Of a DNA stretch of 64,000 bases, positions 8,659 through 19,400 are shown one piece after another (within the stretch, counting starts at the first letter, position 1; every line of letters starts with the position of its first letter). Below the pieces are notes generated by a model, which saw nothing but the letters and a program-made list of their open reading frames with translations, was not told the DNA's origin and made no database searches. Made by a program: the position numbers and the translations under genes. This DNA is from Pseudoflavitalea sp. G-6-1-2 (GTDB lineage: Bacteria > Bacteroidota > Bacteroidia > Chitinophagales > Chitinophagaceae): NCBI RefSeq assembly GCF_012927185.1, contig NZ_JABBGB010000002.1:620001-684000 (forward strand), written 5' to 3'.

Positions 8659-11600
8659 ATGAAAGCGGGGAAACAGCACAATATCGATCAAAAGGCGAGC
8701 TTCTGCAATTGCATGCCCCACCCCTTTCAGCACGAACAGGGAGTGAGTCAGCGGCAGCGCATCATGGACAATCTGCTTGCCGGGAACGCAAAGATCGATT
8801 CCCGGAAAATGGCAGACCTGCTCGACTATTTCTATCAGCTCAGCCGCAACATCAACCATTACGACAATCAACTCAATATATCCGACTGGAAGCCCTTCTT
8901 CGAGAAAAGCATTCCATTTGTGCTCGCCAGTCTCATCAAATACAATTATCAGTCGGTACAGCAACAGCTGGATCTATACAAATCCATATTCGCTAAACGC
9001 CCTTCCACTGCGGGTTTGCAGCTGATGCAAAGATTCATCTACTACAACACTATCAAACGCATCTACCAATGGTATGTGAAGATCCAGGGAAGCGGACTGC
9101 CCGTTGAACGTGTATTCGAAAGCATCATCAAAGACAAGATCCGTCCGGCATTGATACAATTCATTGCACTCAACCGGATGGCCGCCAATGTGCTGAACCT
9201 GGAAGCGATCGATTTCAGAGAGATACTGAGCAACGACACTTTCAATATCGGCAACTCTGCCCTGCCTGAGCAGCAGGTAAAAGCACTGGATAAAGCGGCT
9301 GGCTGCGATCAGCTGTCTGAATTGTACAATCAAACCACCAATCTCTTCAGTGCATTTTTCGAGCCCATCAGAGTGCTCACAAAATCGGCGGAGCTGAGCC
9401 TCGATCAGAGCTTTGATCCGTTGAAAGATGAACTGCATCAGAAACATCTTCCACATCTCGCGCTCCTCTTTGCTTTTCTGAAACTGTTCACCAAACTGCA
9501 GGACGATCTGAATGGCTTCACCCGAAAACACCTCGATTATTTTTACAAATCTGTTCTCCGAATCAAACCTAAAGAGGCCGTTCCGGACAAAGTGCATATT
9601 GTGATCGAGATCCAGAAAGAACTCGATAAATACCTGCTCGAAAAAGGATTACTTGTAAAAGATGGCAAAGACATCAACAAGCAGGAAGTGTTGTTTGCCT
9701 TCGACGACGAAATAGTGGTGAACCGCGCACAGGTGAAAGATATTCGCGCACTCTACCTCAACAATCGGGCATTGGGCGATAAGAATCTGCTCGAAGGTCT
9801 CTACATGGCTCCCGATCTCACAAAGGCAGACGGTGTAGAAAAAGACTTCCAGACCGACGTTCGCAATTACTACACACTCGGCAACAAAGAAAGCAAATAC
9901 CAGCTGCCGGGTTCAACAGAATACAAGCCGTATCCCAATAGCAGACTGGGTTTTGTGCTCGCCTCGCCGGTACTGTTTATGCAGGAAGGCGTGCGCACTG
10001 TTACCATCAATCTGCAATGTGAAATCAAGGAAAATATCTGCGACAGCCTGAAGCAGCTATCATATCCTGAAACAAAAAGATGCTGCGATGAAACAGCAGG
10101 CACCACCAGTCCGGAAAACTTCAATTACCCCAATGATCTTGGATACGAAGTCACATATTTTATTCCCAAAGACCCCAGTGATCCGAAGAGCCACGACAAA
10201 TATCCACGTGAAGTATTGCAGGATGCACTCAATACTCAATATTACTATGTAAGTCAGGAGTTGATTGCAGCAGCAGTAAAAAAAGGGTTGAGTGAAGAAA
10301 AGGCAAACTTCCTTCGGCAGCAGCTTACTTCTAATAATAAAATTGAACCCTCCCCAACTAACAAACATCCTTTACAGCCATTCTGCTACTGCCCTGTAGA
10401 GAAATTCCGCTTCGACACCATCATATTGGCAAATGATTTCGAAATAAACATCGACCCTACGCTGGATGTAGTTAAAGAGTTCTTCAAAAAGAGAACACCA
10501 TTCAGTTTGGTATTCAGCGGAGAGAAAGAATGGATCAGTCCAAGTGATACGCCGGCACTCAATTTCAAAGTATCAGAAATCATATCAAAAAAATTCACAC
10601 TTACTGTTGAAGCAGTGTTGAATGCAGATAAACCTGCAGTAACATTCTTCGACAACGAAAAGCTGAAAGAAGAGCTGCAATCCTCCGCCCCATTGGTAAA
10701 GCTCGAACTGGACGATCATTACAAAACAAATTTCAGCACCAAAAACAAAGAGGAAAAGTGTTGTCTGAAACGCGATCCGGCTGAAGACAATTTCGATGTA
10801 TCACTTTATCATTTCTTCAAAAAGGTAAAGCTGCTTCCGACTACTACCATCGACGTACGGGTATGCGGTCTCAAAAAAATAATCGTACAGAACGATGAAA
10901 GCCTGATGGACCCCAGCGGTCCGTTCTATGCCTTCGGTGTACGGCCTAAGATCAATTCCAATTTCTATATCGGTTCAGAAGAAGTATTCCTGAAGAAATG
11001 GTCAGATGTTTGGGTGAATGTTTTCTGGAAAGATAAACCCGAAGACTTTGACAAATATTACGAAGCGTACAAAACCGAAAACAGGAACGAGAACGGCAAC
11101 ATTGTTAAAGTATCCGACAAAATAGAAACAGCCAGGTTCCTCATGAAAACAGATATACTGCAGGATGGCAACTGGTACCCCAACGATGGCGACAAAAAAT
11201 GTGAAACAGAAGTATTAAAAGAAGTAATCAAACAAACGAATAAAGGACCAGTAAAAGAGCTGGTAAAAGAAACGAAGATCGAAGACAATCTTGATCCGCT
11301 TTTTCCAGATCCGCCTACCGACATTAATACAATCAGGTGTTTCAGAGACGAACAACATTTTAAATCACTATACACCAATCAATTTCATTTCACACATCTT
11401 GGGTTTACTGGTTTACCGGAGAAGCCACGGGAATATGCACCATACAAGGGAGTTAAGAAATTAGACACAAGCGTAAGAAACAGCTTTCTTCGGCTAAGCC
11501 TCAGATGCCAGGACTTCCGTCATACAGATTATCCGATAGTACTGGCGCGCCAGCTATCGGCAGAGGGAAAACTCTCTGCTCCCACACCATCACTGGTTGA

Positions 11601-13392
11601 CGGTGCGGTATACTATGGCATCAACGACAAGAACGACATCATTATCATCGATCCCAAAAAGCTATTCGACGAACTGGAGGATATCAAGAAAAAATCAGAT
11701 GATGCCGATCCTGCACTGAAATTGCTGATTACGGAGATCATCGATCTGGTGAAAGTGCAGCCTCCACCATTTACCGTGGACATCACAGACAATGTGTGGA
11801 TGGCCATGTTCAATGTAGGACTGCCTGTACCACCGCCTCCCATTCCACCACTTCCAGCGGATCAGGATGAACTGAAAGACTCAACGCTGTACAAAGATTT
11901 CAAGACGGTACACGACTGGCTGGTGTACACCAACAACAATATCACCATGTTCAAAGCCAGAGGCGCCGTTATTCCTAAGGAACCATGGACACCTACCATT
12001 TCCAATATAGGCATCGATTACAAAGCATCGGCATCTGCTGAAGATATCGATCTCATTCACCTGTATCCATTCAAAAACACATTCAAACATGAAGTAATAA
12101 AGCTGTCGCCCATGATGCTGCCTACATTCTGTGACGAAGGCACATTATACCTCGGACTGGAAAACCTCACACCAGGCAGCAACCTCAGTATTCTTTTTCA
12201 ATTGGCTGAAGCCACTGCAGATTCAGAATCCGACAAGGAAAAAGTGTACTGGCATTATCTCGAAAGCAATGTATGGAAACCACTCCGTACCGGATTTGAA
12301 GTGTTGAACGATGCTACTGAAAACCTTACCACATCAGGTATCATTCAGTTTGCCATACCGGAAAACATTACCACCGGCAATACCATCATGCCACCTGAGT
12401 TTCATTGGATCAAAGCAACTATTCCGGAGAACAGCAAACTGGTGAGTGAGACAACCGGCATTCACGCGCAGGCAATCCGCGCTACTTTCACCAATACGCC
12501 GGAGAACGACAAACTCAGACTGAGCAAGCCACTTGATGCAAACCAGATCGCCAAATTGGTTACTGCCGATGCTTCCGTGAAAAAGATATTGCAGCCATAC
12601 GAGTCGTTTGGTGGACAGATACCAGAGGAAGAACAACTCTACTACGTTCGCGTGAGTGAGCATCTTCGTCATAAGGGACGCGCCAATCAAAAGTTCGATT
12701 ACGAACGAATTGTGCTCGATGCATTTCCGCAGATCTTCAAAACAAAATGCATCAACCATAGTTTGGGATTGAATGCGCACGAGCACATCAACGATTTCCC
12801 GTATGCACCCGGCCATGTACTGCTGGCTGTGATCCCGGATCTCACCAAACTCAAAGCAGGCAATGCCTTTGAGCCAAAGGCACCGGTGAGCTTACTGGAA
12901 AAGATAGATGAGTATGTGAGAAAGCGCACCTCTCCTTTCGTTCGGTTCCGGAGCATGAATCCCAGATACGAAAAGATCCATCTCTGCCTGAAGGTTCGCC
13001 TGATGAAAGGTAAAGACGAAAATTATTACAAAGAGAAACTGGCAATGGATATCCGCACATTCATGGCGCCATGGGCAATCGGCGATCCGTATAGCTACAA
13101 ACTCACGTTTGGCCAATGCGTTAACCGATCCAATATCATCGGGTTTCTCGAATCGCTGGATTACATCGATTTCATTCTTGCATTGAACATGCGGCACGAA
13201 CTGACCAAAACATATCCGGCAGATGAAAAGGAGGCGCCGGTTTCTATTTGTCCTGCTACACCGAGATCTATCCTCATCGCAGGTGACATCGATATCTGCA
13301 TCGCACCGGTAACCCGCGAAAAATGGGGCGATACATCAGACAGCATCAGACCGGTGCAATTCATCGAATGCAAATCCACTCCTAACAGCTAA
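8659..13392 (+). CDS. Giant baseplate J-like protein (Afp11/Pvc11-like), 1577 aa
   Basis: A 1577-aa baseplate protein. The C-terminal part (about residues 1420-1530) shows the baseplate J/gp6-type ending: RFRSMNPRYEKIHLCLKVRL, GKDENYYKEKLAMDIRTFMAPWAIGDPYSYKLTFGQCVNRSNIIGFLES, LDYIDFIL. The remainder is poorly conserved by eye: a helical N-terminus (about 1-320) with some cysteines, a charged middle, and a beta-rich region with CGL..., VRPKINSNFYIGSEE and LYLGLENLTPGSNLSILFQLAE (about 1155-1190). Afp11 of Serratia is, from memory, roughly 900-1000 aa, so this one is strongly enlarged. It starts 21 bases after gp25 and ends 9 bases before the next baseplate gene. It probably forms the wedge that triggers contraction. 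Confidence 0.88.
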   Translation: MKAGKQHNIDQKASFCNCMPHPFQHEQGVSQRQRIMDNLLAGNAKIDSRKMADLLDYFYQLSRNINHYDNQLNISDWKPFFEKSIPFVLASLIKYNYQSVQQQLDLYKSIFAKRPSTAGLQLMQRFIYYNTIKRIYQWYVKIQGSGLPVERVFESIIKDKIRPALIQFIALNRMAANVLNLEAIDFREILSNDTFNIGNSALPEQQVKALDKAAGCDQLSELYNQTTNLFSAFFEPIRVLTKSAELSLDQSFDPLKDELHQKHLPHLALLFAFLKLFTKLQDDLNGFTRKHLDYFYKSVLRIKPKEAVPDKVHIVIEIQKELDKYLLEKGLLVKDGKDINKQEVLFAFDDEIVVNRAQVKDIRALYLNNRALGDKNLLEGLYMAPDLTKADGVEKDFQTDVRNYYTLGNKESKYQLPGSTEYKPYPNSRLGFVLASPVLFMQEGVRTVTINLQCEIKENICDSLKQLSYPETKRCCDETAGTTSPENFNYPNDLGYEVTYFIPKDPSDPKSHDKYPREVLQDALNTQYYYVSQELIAAAVKKGLSEEKANFLRQQLTSNNKIEPSPTNKHPLQPFCYCPVEKFRFDTIILANDFEINIDPTLDVVKEFFKKRTPFSLVFSGEKEWISPSDTPALNFKVSEIISKKFTLTVEAVLNADKPAVTFFDNEKLKEELQSSAPLVKLELDDHYKTNFSTKNKEEKCCLKRDPAEDNFDVSLYHFFKKVKLLPTTTIDVRVCGLKKIIVQNDESLMDPSGPFYAFGVRPKINSNFYIGSEEVFLKKWSDVWVNVFWKDKPEDFDKYYEAYKTENRNENGNIVKVSDKIETARFLMKTDILQDGNWYPNDGDKKCETEVLKEVIKQTNKGPVKELVKETKIEDNLDPLFPDPPTDINTIRCFRDEQHFKSLYTNQFHFTHLGFTGLPEKPREYAPYKGVKKLDTSVRNSFLRLSLRCQDFRHTDYPIVLARQLSAEGKLSAPTPSLVDGAVYYGINDKNDIIIIDPKKLFDELEDIKKKSDDADPALKLLITEIIDLVKVQPPPFTVDITDNVWMAMFNVGLPVPPPPIPPLPADQDELKDSTLYKDFKTVHDWLVYTNNNITMFKARGAVIPKEPWTPTISNIGIDYKASASAEDIDLIHLYPFKNTFKHEVIKLSPMMLPTFCDEGTLYLGLENLTPGSNLSILFQLAEATADSESDKEKVYWHYLESNVWKPLRTGFEVLNDATENLTTSGIIQFAIPENITTGNTIMPPEFHWIKATIPENSKLVSETTGIHAQAIRATFTNTPENDKLRLSKPLDANQIAKLVTADASVKKILQPYESFGGQIPEEEQLYYVRVSEHLRHKGRANQKFDYERIVLDAFPQIFKTKCINHSLGLNAHEHINDFPYAPGHVLLAVIPDLTKLKAGNAFEPKAPVSLLEKIDEYVRKRTSPFVRFRSMNPRYEKIHLCLKVRLMKGKDENYYKEKLAMDIRTFMAPWAIGDPYSYKLTFGQCVNRSNIIGFLESLDYIDFILALNMRHELTKTYPADEKEAPVSICPATPRSILIAGDIDICIAPVTREKWGDTSDSIRPVQFIECKSTPNS

Positions 13393-13401
13393 GCTGCAAT
13401 T

Positions 13402-16400
13402 ATGCCAGAAAACAATCCGAACATACAATTCATCAGCAAACTCAATACGGGATTCCCTGAATACCTCGATTGGGAAGCGCTGCGTGCCGAGGGGCTCGAT
13501 CATCTTGGCAAACTGGCCGGCAAGATCTGGACGGATCACAATGCTCATGATCCCGGCATCACCATACTCGAAGTGCTTTGTTATGCACTGATGGATCTTG
13601 GTTATCGTACCCATCTTCCCATCGAAGACCTGTTTGCAAAGAATCCGCTGGACAAATCAAAAGAGAACAACTTTTTCACGCCGGCAGAGATACTCACCTG
13701 CAATCCGCTTACCATCACCGATTTCAGAAAACTGCTGGTGGATATCGAAGGAGTGAAAAATGCGTGGCTCGAAGATAGCTTCTACGCCTGCACTGAAAAA
13801 AGAAAACACATCGATCCATACTGCGCAGACTGCTACAACGGATTGTACAAAGTATACATCGAGTTCGAAAAGAACTACGATACAAAATCAATCACAGACC
13901 AGCAGGAACAGGCCGCACTGATCAAAACCATCCATGAAAAACTCATGGCCCACAGAAATCTCTGTGAAGATTTCGATCAGCTGATCGTGCTGAAAAAGAA
14001 ACCTATCGGCCTTTGTCTCGATATCGATCTGGAGCTCAATGCCGACGCTGAAGATGTGTACACCAAAGTAGTGGAAGCGCTCCGGAACTTTTTTTCTCCT
14101 GCACCAAAATTCTATACGCTCCGTCAATTGCTCGAAGACAAATCGAAGAGCATCGAAGAGATCTTTGCAGGCAGGCCTTATGATCTCAGATCGAGCCATG
14201 GTTTTGTGGATACGGAAGAACTGGAATCGATAGTGATGAGAAAAGAGATCCATCTCTCCGATGTTTATCATGTAATTCTCGATGTACCCGGAGTGCGGAA
14301 CGTGAGCAACCTTGCCTGGCTCGAAAACTGCGATGGTAAAGGCTCAAGCCACTGGGTATGGAACATTCCGGAGAACCATGTCCCGGATTTTTCTCCCGCC
14401 TGCTCTGCATTCAAATTCAAAACGCAGGGAATGCCGGTGGAAATAGATACGGAAAAATTCAATGAACTGTTCCGAATCGATTTTACACATAATGGCAAAG
14501 TGTTGTACAAAATGCCTTCGCCTTATCTCGATGCAGCCATTCCGCAAGGCGCGTATCGTGCAGAGCTGAGCGATTTCCCTTCCATTCAGAACGAGTTTCC
14601 AAGAGTATATGGCATCAGTGAAGGCGGACTACCTGCTGATGCGCCCGACAAAAGAAAAGCACAGGCATATCAACTGAAAGGATACCTGTTGTTCTTCGAT
14701 CAGTTGCTCGCCAATTACCTTTCGCAATTACAGAATATCCGATCGCTGTTTGCATTTTCTTCGCCAGCATCGGCCTCCGGAAGACATACCTATTTTTTGA
14801 ATCAGCTCAACGACGTACCCGATATTGAAAAACTGATCCGCTTCAATACAGGAGCAGAAGGCAACAACGATCTGGGCACAGAAGGCAGTGTGCTGGCCAT
14901 TCCGGTAAAAAGAAAACAACTGGAAAACGCCATACGATCCGGCAATATTCAAAACAACAAAAGCAGCAACTACCTTATCCCATACGAGGTTTCAGACAAA
15001 TGGCAATGTGAAGCGCTGACCGGCGTATTGCAACAGGATATGCTCTATGATGGATTTTCGCCATTGCTGATTTCCATCTCCGAAAAATGCTGGCTCTTCT
15101 GTTTCTTCTCATCCATTGCCGACCTCGCACTGGTGAGCTATAAATTCTACGACAGCGAGAAACAGGCAAAGCAAGCCGCAGGGTCCATCAAATACGCAGC
15201 AGGATTCTCTGAAAACTATCGCAGCTTCAAAACACCCAACGACCGTTATGGCTTTCAGCTGGAACATAAAATGTTTGGCTACAGCCAGTATCTGCAGAGG
15301 ATTATCGAAGACGAAAACCTGTACCAGCGCCGCCGTCAGGATTTTCTCGATCACCTGCTTTCCAGATTTGCGGAGAAGTTTACAGATTTCTCACTCCTCT
15401 CCTTCGGGTTTCTTGGAGAGCAGCAACTTACCCAAAAAGATATCATACATAAAGAAGCGTTCCTCGCACAGTATCCTGCACTCAGCAGCAACCGTGGCAA
15501 GGGCTACAACTACTGGCAGGATGGATGGAATAATCATAATCTATCCGGCTTCGAGCAAAGAGCCATTGCGCTGGCGGGCATGTCTGAAGGCAGGCGGCAT
15601 CACCTCTGTCATTTTACAGTGGATGAATTTGAAGAATACTATCTCATCGACATACGACTGGCACATGGATTGATTCAATTCAGTTCACCTGAAAAATTCT
15701 ATTCGCGCGAGACAGCTGCTGAAACAGCCGCCGCTTTTCTCAAAGCGCTTACGAATGAGCAAAACATCAGCATGCCCGATGAAAAGCAGGCAGTGATCGC
15801 TCCGCTCAGAATTCACCGGGATTCATCATTCCCTTTGATCTACAACAAACAGCTGCACAACAGGGATCATGCTATTGCTGTACGAAAAGGATTAGCAGAT
15901 CTATTCACTTTCGCTCCGGAACCAAAAGATGTTTTCGTTTGCAGAACCATTCGCCAGCTCCTGATCAAAGATCATGCAGGCAATACTTTGGCTGTTCTCA
16001 AAAAACACTTTCCGGATCTGACAAAAGCCCAGGCTTTCATTGAAAGCAAGATGGCTGCAACCATCATTCAATCGTCTCAATGGGAGCAGGAAAAAGGCAA
16101 TCCTGCATTCAAAAACATTCATTTCCATTACAACGGCGAAGACAAACTGAGCTTCACCAATCTCGATGCATTCAAGATAGATATCGACGACAACATCGTT
16201 GGCAAAAAAGGGAAATTCAGATTCGAACTGCTCGACACCGAAAACAATTTCAGTGTAAGATCGGTTCCGGAATACAGCAGCCACGATGAAGCTGCCAATG
16301 CCAGCAAAGCACTGCTGGTACAGCTTTCAGACATCAGTCAGTTCAAACCGGAACCCAATAAGAAAACCGGGCTTTATGAATTGCAGGTGCTGCAAAACGA

Positions 16401-19400
16401 CAAACCCATTGCAAAAACAGAAGCCAGTTTCAATAGTCCCGAAGAAGCGATGCTCGCTGCACAAAATATCTGCAGTATTGTTCAGCAGTACCAGTATTTC
16501 ATCTCCATATACGAAAAGGATTATCGTTGGACGTTCAGTTACAACCTCGGCTACGAGCCACAGGAGCAGTACCGGTTTCAGTGTTCCACCGAATTCGACA
16601 GTGCGGATAAAGCCAATGAATCTGCCACTGCATTTTACGCTGCCATCAGCAAACTGGAGATCAGCACACATAACAAACAGCTGTCGCTGACCACAGGAAA
16701 GGATGCGAAATCAACAGTCTGTGTTTATGACCCTCGCGGATCGATAGCAGAAAAAGAGCCGGCATCCGGAATAGAAAAGCAGCTTCAACTGAAGAAAGAA
16801 GTCGCGGCCGTACTCAAATCGGATTCCCCGAAAGCACTCGATCGTTTTGTTACAAACGATGTTTCCAATAACGATCTGAAATATGTATACCGGCTGGTAG
16901 ACAAAGACAATTATCATGCAGTCTACAAGCCAACACAAAACGATACTGAGTTTGATGATGTAGTAAGACAGAAGCGTTTGCTTTATCAAAAACCACTCTC
17001 CTACCAATACACGGAGATTGTTCCCGCCGGAGATAACATCCTCCGCGAAAGAAAAGATGAAGGTTCCAGTACCATCTGGTATCATTATCAGTTAAGAGCA
17101 AAAATCATTGGAAAAGACACAACCGACTTACTGTTTCTTGAAAGTGTAAAAGGATACGCCAGCAAAGAAGAAGCCCTCGATGCATTCAGCGCCAACATCC
17201 ATCTTATTCTGCACATGGCAAGAGACAAGGCCAGCTACGGCAAAGACCGTTTCATCAGTCCCGAAGAAACTGTACAACATGGAAACGATGTCTGCTCTCA
17301 ATCCAGGTCCGTGATGTTTGTGCCGGCACAAACAGCAGAAAGAAACAACTGGTATCCGGAACTCATTGCAGACGACATCATTGCCATGGCAATAAGATAT
17401 CCGGTAAGGTACACAACCCGCGACCAGGACGAATTCTATCAACTCTTCCCATGCGAAAAAGATGAGCGGGATAAAAACACGTCAACAACCTGCGCTAAAA
17501 AGACTGAAGGCGACCCTGTCTATTATTTTGTATTACACGACAAAGACGGCAATGAGATCTGGCAGAGCCTTCAATACTTTGGTACACATGACCAGGCCAT
17601 GCAGCGTTTCCAGTTCTTCAGACTGCTGCTTCGTTACCCCGGCAATTTCTTCGTTTGTCAGGATCTCTGTACAAAAGTCGAATACCGTTGTCATTACCAG
17701 ATCGTGCTGCGCGAAGTGCTCACAGAAAGCAAAGAAAGGTTTGCCTCGAAAGATCAGGCGTGGCGGGAAGTTGAAACCTTCATTTGTACAACCCAGACTG
17801 AAAACGCATTTCAGCCATATATCGATCCCACACACTGCGTGTACACATTTCAGGTTTCCTGCAACACCTGCCTCATTCATCCGGTGAAGTATGATTCAGA
17901 AGCAAAACGCGAGCAGGCCAGAAGCAGGCTGATCAAATACGGCGCTGCATTTGATTCCATGAAATTCCCGGAACTGGTTCCGGACGGGAAAACCAATTGG
18001 GAACTCAGGAATGCATCCGGAAAAGGCATTGCAAAGATCATTACCGAAAAGGATGTAAAGGAAAACCCATATCAATGCGAAGCAGACTTCTTCTTCGAAG
18101 TACTGAACAATTTCTCTGCGTTCGAATATGGAAGAGGCATTCCCATTTATGAAGTAACCAACAATCAGCAGCGGCTGTTAAGAACCATTCAGCCAATGGA
18201 TCTGTCGATGGATCTTGGAGAATGGAAGCCCTTGATATGCCAGACTAACTGCTCCTATCCTGTTGTAAAAACAAAGGAGAATACATACGTGTGGGAGATC
18301 TGTTTCGACAATTGCACCGTTGCCTGGAAATCCGGTGAGTCCTTCCATTCATGCCAGAAAGCATGGGAAAAGAAAGGCAATATCAGTAAATGCCTTGCCA
18401 ACGCTGCAAACTATCTACCGGTATTTGATTGTGATTGCGGTCCATTTGGGATTAAACTGAATTGCAGTTGCACAGAGGAAGATGAGCATTCAGTGATTGC
18501 ATACAATCCGCAGTGGTACACATCTCCCAAAATGGATTGTGATGCCATTGCCCGCGCAAAGAAACTGATCAATAATGAAGGATTGCATGTAATAGAGAAT
18601 ATCCTGCTTCGTCCGAGATGCGAAGAAGATTGCCATTGTGAAGAGCAGCGCTGCCAGCCACTTCCCGACTGTCACGATCTCACCTGGCGCAAATCGAATC
18701 AACGGGATATGCGTCCCGATCAGAATGCTGAGATCGAATTCATTCCCGGCCGTGATCCATATTCATTCATTGTAACAGCGGTATTGCCTGCATGGCCGCA
18801 ACGGTTCAGCAAACCTGCCAATCGTTTGCTGATCGAAAACCTGCTCTATCGCGAAGTACCGGCGCATGTGCTGCTAAGGATACTCTGGCTGAAGCCTTCC
18901 GATTTCTGCGACTTCGAATCGAAGTACAAAAACTGGAGCCGATGGGGTATCAGAAAAGCGCCGGGATGCAATACCGTAAGCACCTGCGACATGCGCAAGC
19001 TGCTGTTCCATTCAGCGTTTGATCCGATGGATCCTTGTACAGCCTGCCTTCCTGCACCAATTCAAAATGAAAGTCAGGAAGATCCCTGCGCACCTAAAGA
19101 AGATGCTGCATGTGCAGGTGTAACTGTACAAACCAAGATCAGAGAGCTTTTCTGCTGGACGAAAATTGCAACGGTGATTCCCACACCAACAGAAGTTCCC
19201 GACATCAAAAAGGTTACTCCTGTTGAAGAGCCACCGATCCGGAAACCCGCTCAACGCGATACCAAAGAGCAGGTGTTCAATCGCAGGCGAACAAAATATG
19301 TGAATCTGGTTAAAGAACAGCAATCAGATGCTCTTACCGGGAAAGCCGCGCTGGCAACCAATAGCTTCCTGCAACAGCAGTCTCCGGACCTTGAAACAAC

